DNA from: an uncultured Actinomycetes bacterium
Lineage (GTDB): Bacteria > Actinomycetota > CALGFH01
NCBI GenBank assembly: GCA_937881255.1
Contig: CALGFH010000201.1
Location: 1-9,088 of the forward strand
Direction: 5' to 3'
Length of the DNA: 9,088 nt
A model generated the notes under the pieces. That model worked only from the letters and a program-made list of their open reading frames with translations, ran no database searches and was not told where the DNA came from. Of the stretch, positions 1-4,949 are shown in pieces. Both the position numbers and the translations under genes were made by a program. Within the stretch, counting starts at the first letter, position 1. The number at the start of each line of letters is the position of its first letter.

Positions 1-385
1 TCTCGCCGACCTTGCTGGCCGCGGCCTTGGCCGCCTTGGTGTCGGCGGCGGCGGCCTTGCGGACGCTGGTGCCGGCCGACTTCACCGAGGTCTTGGTGGT
101 CGCGCCGCTGCGGCGGACCCGGGTGTTGGCCGCCTTGGTGCGGGAGACGGCGGTGCGGGTCGCCTCGCCGGCCTGGCGGGTCGGCCGCGAACGGCGCACC
201 CCGGTGACCAGGGTCTCGCCCCGGCGCACCAGCTGGCCGTAGGTCTTGACGGCCTCGCCGGGGATGCGCTCGCGCAGCTTGGCGGCGTCGGTCGGGAGGT
301 GCCGGATGGTGGAGACGGCCAGGTCGGCCACGCCGGCGACGGCGTACAGGGCCTGCTTGGCGTCCTTGGTGGTTGGCGTCGGCAT
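1..385 (-). CDS. HbhA-like heparin-binding/histone-like protein, 3' end cut by window edge
   Basis: The reading frame starts at the ATG at 385 and stays open for 128 codons to the left edge, so the C-terminus is missing. An AAGGAG ribosome site lies 9 nt before the start. The N-terminus (residues 7-30: DAKQALYAVAGVADLAV then STIRHL) resembles the start of mycobacterial heparin-binding haemagglutinin HbhA, with its 'LLAALGAADLAL' helix. A stretch with 'YGQLVRRGETLV' follows, like 'YNELVERGEAAL' in HbhA. From about residue 65 it becomes a basic Arg/Lys/Ala/Thr/Ser-rich tail with repeated 'TKAA' and 'KAAAA' blocks, as in HbhA and histone-like tails. HbhA binds sulfated glycans at the cell surface; related Lys/Ala tails also bind DNA. 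The gene follows the XRE gene by 23 nt, the same order as Rv0474-Rv0475 (hbhA). Family identity is inferred from pattern, not alignment; a nucleoid-associated role is equally possible. Confidence 0.6.
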   Translation of the reverse strand, partial: MPTPTTKDAKQALYAVAGVADLAVSTIRHLPTDAAKLRERIPGEAVKTYGQLVRRGETLVTGVRRSRPTRQAGEATRTAVSRTKAANTRVRRSGATTKTSVKSAGTSVRKAAAADTKAAKAAASKVGE

Positions 386-408
386 CTCGGGATGCTCCTT
401 CCTGTCAG

Positions 409-774
409 CTACTCGGCAGGGGGCGCGGGGGCGCCCTCGGCCCGGAACGAGCGGTAGACATCGATCAGGACCTGCTTCTGCCGCTCGGTCAGGTGGGGGT
501 CCTGGAGGATGCGGACCTCCAGGTCGGTGGGCTCGCCCTCCTCGTCGAGGATGCCGGCCCGCACGTACAGCGTCTCGGCGCTGATCCGCAGCGCCTTGGC
601 GATGTCCTTGAGGATCCGCGCCGACGGCTGCCGCAGCCCCCGCTCGATCTGGGAGAGGTAGGGGTTCGAGACCCCGGCCTGGCTGGCCAGCTTGCGCAGG
701 GACAGCTCGGCCTGGCGCCGCTGCTCGCGGATGTAGCGGCCAACGTCTCCCAGCTGGTCCATCCCCGCCGGCAC
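409..774 (-). CDS. XRE-family transcriptional regulator (Rv0474-like)
   Basis: A 121-residue DNA-binding protein. Residues about 11-66 form a Cro/C1-type helix-turn-helix: 'IREQRRQAELSLRKLA', then the recognition region 'AGVSNPYLSQIERG' (33-46), then 'PSARILKDIAKALRIS'. The remainder (70-121) is a short acidic/basic tail with 'LTERQKQVLIDVYRSF', probably a dimerisation helix, ending in a Pro/Ala tail. The GTG at 774 is preferred because GGAAGGGGG lies 7 nt upstream; the in-frame ATG at 762 has no such site. Size and layout match the small XRE protein Rv0474 that precedes hbhA in mycobacteria. Here too it sits 23 nt upstream of an HbhA-like gene, so the two are likely one operon, perhaps autoregulated. 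The ligand or signal cannot be read from the sequence. Confidence 0.88.
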   Translation of the reverse strand: MPAGMDQLGDVGRYIREQRRQAELSLRKLASQAGVSNPYLSQIERGLRQPSARILKDIAKALRISAETLYVRAGILDEEGEPTDLEVRILQDPHLTERQKQVLIDVYRSFRAEGAPAPPAE

Positions 775-801
775 GACCGTTCCCCCTTCCTGACGCTAGC
801 C

Positions 802-830
802 AGGGTAGTCCGGGTGTATAACTTTTGCAA
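802..830 (-). promoter_or_regulatory. Promoter of the XRE/HbhA-like operon
   Basis: On the minus strand there is TTGCAA (825-830) as -35, exactly 17 bp, and TACCCT (802-807) as -10, giving a leader of roughly 20 nt before the GTG at 774. An interrupted inverted repeat GGGTG...CACCC (812-816 and 832-836) surrounds the -35, a plausible operator for autoregulation. The AT-rich block within GC-rich surroundings supports a promoter. Confidence 0.55.
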
Positions 831-844
831 GCACCCAGGCGGCG

Positions 845-1825
845 TCAGTCCGGGGTCGTGAGGGTGAGCTTGGCCGGGTGGACGGTGCCGACGGGGTGGC
901 CGCCGCCGTGGATGGGGACGGTGGCGGCGTCGATGACGGCGTCCCACTCGGGGCCGGTGAGCCAGTCCAGGGCGCGGAGGGCGGCCAGGAGGGCGGCGCC
1001 GCGGGCCCGGGGGGCGCCGTCGAGGACCTTGAGGGCGAGGCCGGTGCCGCTGGAGAGGTCGACGGCGCCGTAGGTGGCCTCGGCGCCGACCTTGGCCAGG
1101 ACCCGGCCGCTGGTCGCCTCGAGCAGGAGGGTGTCGAGCTGGCCGGTGCCCGAGAGCATGAACGGGTGGTGGCGGACGGCCTCGACCACGGCCGCCGGGC
1201 CCTCCTCGCCGGAGGCGGCGCGGGCGCCGAGGCGGGCGTAGGCGGTGGCCAGGCCGCGCAGGGGGACGGCGTGGACGGGCACGCCGCAGCCGTCGACGCC
1301 GACGTGCTCGATCGGGGACCCGGCGTAGTCGGCCAGGGTGTCGCCGACCACCGCCTGAAGGGGATGGTCGGGCTCGGTGTAGCGCTCGGGGGCCCAGCCC
1401 CGGACCACCGACCCGGCGAGCATGTAGGCGTGCTTGCCGGAGCAGTTGTGGTAGACGGCGGCCGGGCCGTCGGCCCGTTCCCGGGCCGTGCGGTCGGTGG
1501 GCAGGACCGGCGGGCAGCGCAGGGCCGTCTCGTCGAGGCCGGCCGCCTCCAGGACCTTGCGGACCGAGGCCACGTGGTCGGGCTCGGCGTTGTGGGAGCC
1601 GCAGGCCCCGGCCAGGGCCACCTCCCCCAGCCCCAGCTCGGCCTCGACCCCGAGGGCGCGCACGGCCAGGGCCTGGAACGGCTTGGCGCTGGAGCGGAGG
1701 TAGACGACCAGGCCGGGGTCGCCGGCGGTGGCCAGCAGCCGCCCCTCGGCGTCGGCCACGGCGACCGAGCCCAGGTGCCGGCTCTCCACGAACCCGGACC
1801 GCTCGACCTCGGCCAGGACCTCCAC
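845..1825 (-). CDS. L-asparaginase, asparaginase II family (PF06089, Rhizobium etli ReAV type)
   Basis: A 326-residue cytoplasmic enzyme expected to hydrolyse L-asparagine to aspartate and ammonia. The start is the GTG at 1825: AAGGAGG lies 5 nt upstream (1831-1837), and the protein then begins with the family-typical 'VLAEVERSGFVESRHLGSV'. A longer open frame extends to 2323 but runs through repeats and into the HD-GYP gene. Residues corresponding to those known from the R. etli enzyme are all visible: Ser45/Lys48 in 'RSSAKPFQ', Ser77 in 'CGSHNAEPDH', Cys128 and Lys131 in 'CSGKH' and Cys180 in 'GVDGCGVP' (the zinc-site residues), and Lys245. Length fits the family (about 330). It may be read from its own promoter or from the HD-GYP operon 113 nt upstream; the interval is full of hairpins. 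It releases ammonia, and a GlnR nitrogen regulator is encoded 4.3 kb away, but no direct link is shown. Confidence 0.9.
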   Translation of the reverse strand: MEVLAEVERSGFVESRHLGSVAVADAEGRLLATAGDPGLVVYLRSSAKPFQALAVRALGVEAELGLGEVALAGACGSHNAEPDHVASVRKVLEAAGLDETALRCPPVLPTDRTARERADGPAAVYHNCSGKHAYMLAGSVVRGWAPERYTEPDHPLQAVVGDTLADYAGSPIEHVGVDGCGVPVHAVPLRGLATAYARLGARAASGEEGPAAVVEAVRHHPFMLSGTGQLDTLLLEATSGRVLAKVGAEATYGAVDLSSGTGLALKVLDGAPRARGAALLAALRALDWLTGPEWDAVIDAATVPIHGGGHPVGTVHPAKLTLTTPD

Positions 1826-1837
1826 GGCCGCCTCCTT

Positions 1838-1879
1838 CTGCAAGGTTCCACCTGCAAAGTTCCACCTGCAAGGTTCCAC
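1838..1879 (-). repeat. Three tandem 14-bp repeats directly upstream of the asparaginase RBS
   Basis: Read on the minus strand, the unit GTGGAACCTTGCAG occurs three times head to tail (1879-1866, 1865-1852, 1851-1838). The only difference is C to T in the middle copy. The array ends one base before the AAGGAGG ribosome site of the asparaginase gene, so it lies in the 5' leader or core promoter. It may be an operator array, a translational control element or simple replication slippage. Confidence 0.85.
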
Positions 1880-1927
1880 CGGGGCACCCCGGAGCGATCC
1901 GGCTCCGGGCGCAGCCCCCGGTGGGGG
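1879..1927. terminator. Hairpin cluster between HD-GYP gene and asparaginase; possible terminator
   Basis: Three palindromes lie side by side: CCGGGG-CA-CCCCGG (1879-1892), CCCGGAGC with a 6-base loop and GCTCCGGG (1888-1909, a perfect 8-bp stem), and CCCCC-GGT-GGGGG (1915-1927). They begin 12 bp past the HD-GYP stop codon. There is no T-run on either strand, so a classical intrinsic terminator is not supported. A GC-rich actinobacterial-type terminator or an interspersed palindromic repeat is possible. Confidence 0.35.
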
Positions 1928-1938
1928 AGCGTAGCGGA

Positions 1939-2697
1939 CTAGGGAATCGAGTGCGCCAGGCTGTCCACAGGCCCGGCGTGCAGGGCCGCGTGGAGGCCCG
2001 GCAGCTCCGGAACGATGGCGGTGAAGGCGTCGACCACGGCGGGGTCGAACTGGGACCCGGCCCCGTCGGCGATCTCCTGGCAGGCCTGGTCGAAGGGGAT
2101 GGCCTTGCGGTAGGGGCGGTCGGAGGTCATGGCGTCGAAGGCGTCGGCCACCGAGAACACCCGCGCCCCGGCCGGGATGGCGTCGCCGGCCAGCCCGGTC
2201 GGGTAGCCCTTGCCGTCCCAGCGCTCGTGGTGGCAGCGGATCACCTCGACGGCGCTGCCCAGCGACTTGATGCCGGCCACCATCTGGACCCCGAGCAGCG
2301 GGTGGGCCCGCATCACCTCCCACTCCTGGGCGTCCAGCGGGCCCGGCTTGTTGAGCACCGCCTCGGGGATGCCGACCTTGCCCACGTCGTGGAGCAGGAA
2401 CCCGTAGCGCAGCTGCTCGTCGGCGGCCAGCTCGGGGTCGACGGCCTCGGCCAGGGCGACCGCGTAGTCGTGGGTCCGCTGGAGGTGCGCCCTGGTGCTC
2501 GGGTCCTTGGCCTCGACCACGAAGGCCAGGGTCTTGATCATGTCCACATACGACCCGCGCAGGCGCTCCAGGGCCAGCTCCAGCTCGGCCGCCCGGGCCC
2601 GCTCGGCCTGGTAGAGGTGGTTGATCTCGCGGGCGAAGACCAGCATCTGCCGCTCGGCGGCCTCCAGCTGCTCCAGGTGGCTGGTTCCCGGGTCCAC
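1939..2697 (-). CDS. HD-GYP domain c-di-GMP phosphodiesterase
   Basis: A 252-residue soluble protein. Residues about 8-50 are heptad-like and charged, probably a coiled coil for dimerisation or for receiving a signal. The HD-GYP domain follows (about 52-235): His71, the HD pair His103-Asp104 in 'LLHDVGKVGIP', His132 in 'RAHPLLG', 'CHHERWDGKGYP' (155-166, the GYP motif intact), and 'SVADAFDAMTSDRPYR' (182-197). HD-GYP enzymes cut c-di-GMP to pGpG or GMP using a two- or three-metal site, and all visible ligand motifs are present, so it is probably active. It starts with a GTG one base after the TGA of the receiver gene and has no clear ribosome site, so translation is probably coupled. In RpfG the same receiver and HD-GYP domains are fused; here they are adjacent genes. 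The last about 15 residues match no domain. Confidence 0.9.
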   Translation of the reverse strand: MDPGTSHLEQLEAAERQMLVFAREINHLYQAERARAAELELALERLRGSYVDMIKTLAFVVEAKDPSTRAHLQRTHDYAVALAEAVDPELAADEQLRYGFLLHDVGKVGIPEAVLNKPGPLDAQEWEVMRAHPLLGVQMVAGIKSLGSAVEVIRCHHERWDGKGYPTGLAGDAIPAGARVFSVADAFDAMTSDRPYRKAIPFDQACQEIADGAGSQFDPAVVDAFTAIVPELPGLHAALHAGPVDSLAHSIP

Positions 2698-2698
2698 G

Positions 2699-3070
2699 TC
2701 AGCCGTCCGTGAGCCGCTTGACGGCGTCGAGCAGGGCCAGGGACGAGAACGGCTTGACCAGGTATCCGTCGGCCCCGGCGTCGCGGGCGGCCGCCTTGTC
2801 GTCCGGCTGGTCGCGCCCGGTCAGGACCAGCACCCGGGTCCCGGCCAGGTCGGGGTCGGAGCGCAGGGCCTGGCAGGCCCGCAGCCCGTCCAGCCTTGGC
2901 ATGGTCAGGTCGAGGATGACCAGGTCGGGCCGCTCGACCTTGACCACCTCGAGGGCGGCCTGGCCGTCGGCCGCCTCGAGCAGGCCGTACTCGTCCAGGT
3001 CGAGCAGTGCCGAGACCACCCGCCGGATGGCCGGGTCGTCGTCGACGATGAGCACGCGGTTCAGCTCCAT
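2699..3070 (-). CDS. Single-domain response regulator (CheY-like receiver)
   Basis: A 123-residue stand-alone receiver with no output domain. Using the ATG at 3070, the acidic pocket is Asp10/Asp11 in 'LIVDDDPAIRR', the phospho-acceptor Asp54 is in 'LVILDLTMPRLDG', Thr84 is in 'VLVLTGR' and Lys106 is in 'GYLVKPFSS', so it should be phosphorylatable. The start is uncertain. An ATG at 3082 and a GTG at 3055 (GGAG 9 nt upstream) are alternatives. The frame is also open to a GTG at 3133 that overlaps the rsiG-like stop, but that extension is Ser/Pro-rich with AT-rich third positions unlike real codons here. It sits between the RsiG-like gene and the HD-GYP gene and very likely controls the HD-GYP enzyme by contact, like the receiver of RpfG. 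No sensor kinase lies in the window. Confidence 0.92.
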   Translation of the reverse strand: MELNRVLIVDDDPAIRRVVSALLDLDEYGLLEAADGQAALEVVKVERPDLVILDLTMPRLDGLRACQALRSDPDLAGTRVLVLTGRDQPDDKAAARDAGADGYLVKPFSSLALLDAVKRLTDG

Positions 3071-3129
3071 CGGGATACCCATCGGACCGGACTCGACCGG
3101 ACTTGAGCTTTTCGAGGAGATCGAGGAGA

Positions 3130-3678
3130 TCACTCGAGGAGCTGCGACACCTGGGCGGTGCCGTCCCGGTAGCGGCGGGCCAGCTCGCCACGGAGCACGT
3201 CGACCACCCGCTGGACGGTCCGCCGGTGGGTCGAGACCTTCTCCTCCTCCGCCGACAGGACCTCGACCGCCCTGGTCAGCTCCTCCACGTCCAGCTCGGG
3301 CAGGCGGGCGATGGTCTCGTCCGAGACCAGCCGCTCGACTCGGCGCCGGTGCTCGCCGGCCCGCGACGGCACCTGGACCCGGGGCACGGCGCTGAAGGTG
3401 CCGGGCGAGTCGTCGCTCAGGATGGCCGGCAGGCCGGCCAGCAGCCCGGCCACGTCCTGCTCGTCGGTGGCCGAGCGGCGCACCAGCTCGGCCCTGAGGA
3501 TGTCGAGGCGGCCCTGGAGCAGCCGCCGCAGATAGGAGACGTCGGCCTCCTCGGCCTCGGCCTCCTCACGGCGGGCGCGCAGCTCGGGCAGGCCGAGCTG
3601 GTCGACCCCCTCGACGAAGGCCGGGTCGAGGACCCGGTCGATGCGGCGCTGGCCGCCGGGCACTACCTCCACGCTCAT
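3130..3678 (-). CDS. rsiG: RsiG-like c-di-GMP-binding anti-sigma factor with two binding motifs
   Basis: A 182-residue, mostly helical, charged protein with no membrane segment. It carries two exact copies of E(X)3S(X)2R(X)3Q(X)3D: Glu44-Ser48-Arg51-Gln55-Asp59 and Glu145-Ser149-Arg152-Gln156-Asp160. This motif pair is the c-di-GMP-binding signature of RsiG in Streptomyces, where the two helices form an antiparallel coiled coil that binds a c-di-GMP dimer and holds the flagellar-type sigma factor WhiG inactive. After each copy the same 'LRxELxRR' follows, showing internal duplication. The segment between (about 65-130) would hold the linker and sigma-contacting helix. The ATG at 3678 has AGGGGGGG 4 nt upstream. 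It is the first gene of an operon with a receiver and an HD-GYP phosphodiesterase, which fits c-di-GMP sensing. No whiG-like sigma gene is in the window, so the partner is inferred. Confidence 0.85.
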   Translation of the reverse strand: MSVEVVPGGQRRIDRVLDPAFVEGVDQLGLPELRARREEAEAEEADVSYLRRLLQGRLDILRAELVRRSATDEQDVAGLLAGLPAILSDDSPGTFSAVPRVQVPSRAGEHRRRVERLVSDETIARLPELDVEELTRAVEVLSAEEEKVSTHRRTVQRVVDVLRGELARRYRDGTAQVSQLLE

Positions 3679-3711
3679 CCATCCCCCCCTGGTACCTGCT
3701 CGGCGGGTCAG

Positions 3712-3739
3712 ATTGTAGGAGATTTAACGCGCCGGTCGA
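3712..3739 (-). promoter_or_regulatory. Candidate promoter of the rsiG-like/receiver/HD-GYP operon
   Basis: On the minus strand TACAAT (3712-3717) is a strong -10 hexamer. TCGACC (3734-3739) lies 16 bp upstream as a weak -35. The latter is inside the left arm of the 19-bp inverted repeat, so a protein or structure acting at the repeat would affect this promoter. The implied leader is about 30 nt. Confidence 0.5.
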
Positions 3740-3820
3740 GTATGCCCCGGCGCGCATGCCAGGGGCCTGCCAAAACCCCAGCTCACGCGAATGCGACGCC
3801 GATACTCGACCGGCGCGTTA
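3725..3820. repeat. Perfect 19-bp inverted repeat flanking 58 bp, at the 3' end of ygfZ
   Basis: The left arm TAACGCGCCGGTCGAGTAT (3725-3743) and the right arm ATACTCGACCGGCGCGTTA (3802-3820) are exact reverse complements. The right arm contains the ygfZ stop codon (3818-3820). The left arm can instead pair with an inner segment: CGCGCCGG (3728-3735) with CCGGCGCG (3747-3754), loop 11. In a ygfZ transcript the two pairings exclude each other. The 7-mer TAGGAGA occurs at 3716-3722 and at 3819-3825, just outside and at the edge of the repeat. This could be a terminator/attenuator pair, an operator, or a very small inserted palindromic element. Confidence 0.85.
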
Positions 3821-4696
3821 GGAGAACGGCAAGTCCACGACCGTTGCGACGTGGTCTCCGGCCCGGACCAGGCGGCCGTTGTCGACCACCCGGCGGACGT
3901 AGGCCAGGCCGATCGGGCCCAGGTCGGGGTGGTCGACCACGCTGCGGAGCTGGCCGGCGCGGCGGCCGTCGTCGGTCACCAGGTCGGTCCGGGGGGCGGG
4001 CAGGCCGCCGTTGCCGCCGTTGCCGGAGGGCTCGAACCGGAGCCCGGCCAGGCGGCGCTGGACCTGGCCCAGGTTGTGGACCCTGGCCACCGTCTCCTGG
4101 CCCGGGTAGCAGCCCTTGTCCAGGTGGACGTGGGAGCCGAGCAGCCCGGCCTCCTCGGCCAGGACGTCGTCGGTCAGCTCGTGGCCGGCCCGGGGCAGAC
4201 CGCCGGCCACCCGGGCCAGCTCCCACCGCTCGGCCGGGGCCCGCTCGGCCCCGGCCCGGACCAGGCCGTCGGCGGCCGCGGGCGCGGCCGGCCCGACCAG
4301 GTCGAAGCCGACCGGGGTGCGGTGGACGACCAGGCCCGGCCCGGCCAGCCCGGCCACGGCGTCGCCGGCGCCCGGCCCGAGCACGGTGGCCGCCCCCGCG
4401 ACCGGCTGGCCGACGGCCACGTCGTAGCGGAACACGAACCGGGCCAGCCGCTCGGCCAGGGCCGGGGCGGCGGACGCCTCGGTGTCGAGCAGGGCCCCGC
4501 CGTCCAGCACGGCCAGGCGGAAGGCGAACTCGATCTTGCCCTTGGGCGACAGCAGCAGGGCCTGGGTGGTGTCGCCGGGGACAAGGTCGAGGGTGTGCTG
4601 GGTGCAGACGGCGTGGAGATAGGGCAGCACGTCGCCGCCCGAGAGGGCCACCGAGGCCAGGTCGGGCCGGTCGACGACGCTGGTCAACGCGGACAT
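3818..4696 (-). CDS. ygfZ: YgfZ/GcvT-family folate-binding protein
   Basis: A 292-residue cytoplasmic protein of the COG0354 family, which uses tetrahydrofolate to help assemble or repair iron-sulfur clusters in certain enzymes. The decisive mark is 'KGCYPGQE' (194-201) with Cys196, the K-G-C-Y-x-G-Q-E signature of YgfZ. N-terminal elements 'VLPYLHAVCTQHTLDLVPG' and 'ALLLSPKGKIEF' (23-56) fit the GcvT-like folate fold, and 'QVQRRLAGLRFE' (211-222) begins the C-terminal barrel. The ATG at 4696 is chosen because homologues start here; the frame is open to 4756 but the extra residues do not resemble the family. There is no ribosome site, only a TACCAT box 6 nt before the ATG, which suggests a leaderless message. 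In mycobacteria a ygfZ homologue (Rv0811c) also lies near glnR. The stop codon lies inside a perfect inverted repeat. Confidence 0.9.
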   Translation of the reverse strand: MSALTSVVDRPDLASVALSGGDVLPYLHAVCTQHTLDLVPGDTTQALLLSPKGKIEFAFRLAVLDGGALLDTEASAAPALAERLARFVFRYDVAVGQPVAGAATVLGPGAGDAVAGLAGPGLVVHRTPVGFDLVGPAAPAAADGLVRAGAERAPAERWELARVAGGLPRAGHELTDDVLAEEAGLLGSHVHLDKGCYPGQETVARVHNLGQVQRRLAGLRFEPSGNGGNGGLPAPRTDLVTDDGRRAGQLRSVVDHPDLGPIGLAYVRRVVDNGRLVRAGDHVATVVDLPFS

Positions 4697-4702
4697 GCCC
4701 CC

Positions 4703-4708
4703 ATGGTA
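4703..4708 (-). promoter_or_regulatory. -10 box for leaderless ygfZ transcription
   Basis: TACCAT on the minus strand ends 6 nt before the ygfZ ATG at 4696, so the expected start of transcription falls on the A of the ATG. No good -35 is visible. moaD has the identical arrangement (TACCAT, 6 nt, ATG), which strengthens both calls. Confidence 0.5.
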
Positions 4709-4738
4709 GCGATACCCGTTTGCGGTCCCGATCCGGCT

Positions 4739-4819
4739 ATGGCTAACTGGGATCACGCGAGAAGGGAGGTGGTCCAGCTGTCAGAACCGGTACGGACCCG
4801 TGAGGTGACTGCCCGGTAG
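4739..4819 (+). CDS. Possible 26-codon small ORF within the RNA candidate
   Basis: ATG at 4739 to TAG at 4817-4819 encodes 26 residues beginning MANWDHARREVVQLS and ending REVTAR, with no cysteine or membrane segment. No ribosome site precedes the ATG, so translation would have to be leaderless or weak. The codons for 'RREVVQ' coincide with the segment that mimics a Shine-Dalgarno sequence, and antisense translation of 16S 3' ends gives similar words such as 'KEVIQP'. The peptide may therefore be a by-product of an RNA element rather than a gene. It could also be a leader peptide whose translation senses ribosomes. I do not recognise the family with certainty. Confidence 0.3.
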   Translation: MANWDHARREVVQLSEPVRTREVTAR

Positions 4820-4878
4820 GGCGACTCAGCCTCGATCGTGGGGAATGGATCACCCCCGGAATCCAAACAGATCACCGA

Positions 4879-4949
4879 ACCCAGGGAGCCTCGGCCTGGT
4901 CCGACCGAGGAGGCGCGGCAACAGCGAGCGCCGACTCCCTGGGTCTTTT
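4879..4949 (+). terminator. Branched intrinsic terminator of the RNA candidate
   Basis: A perfect 10-bp closing helix ACCCAGGGAG (4879-4888) with CTCCCTGGGT (4935-4944) encloses two hairpins: CCTCGG (4889-4894) with CCGAGG (4905-4910), and GGCGC (4912-4916) with GCGCC (4928-4932). TCTTTT follows directly (4944-4949). The T-run, rare in this GC-rich DNA, fixes transcription as plus strand. Confidence 0.7.

Noticed and set aside
1838..1927. CRISPR array
   Set aside because: Repeats are 14 bp and directly adjacent with no spacers, and no cas genes are present; no CRISPR is seen anywhere in the window.
878..1942. Long plus-strand frame opposite asparaginase (likewise 1921-2712, 3103-4746, 3791-4819, 4838-5815)
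   Set aside because: Gly/Val/Asp/Gln- or Pro/Arg-rich shadow translations caused by high GC; no domains, and opposite well-supported genes.
845..2323. 492-residue minus frame as a longer asparaginase
   Set aside because: The extra N-terminus crosses the 14-bp repeats, hairpins and the HD-GYP gene in another frame; a strong ribosome site and family-typical start occur at 1825.
3071..3133. GTG at 3133 overlapping the rsiG-like stop as start of the receiver gene
   Set aside because: The 21 extra residues are Ser/Pro-rich, use AT-ended codons unlike neighbours, and receivers normally begin just before the first strand; kept only as an alternative.
3695..3728. WhiG/FliA-type promoter (TAAA-N15-GCCGATAA) before the rsiG-like gene
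   Set aside because: TAAA and GCCGAGCA are present but separated by 18 rather than 15 bases, and the -10 is imperfect; TACAAT explains the site better.
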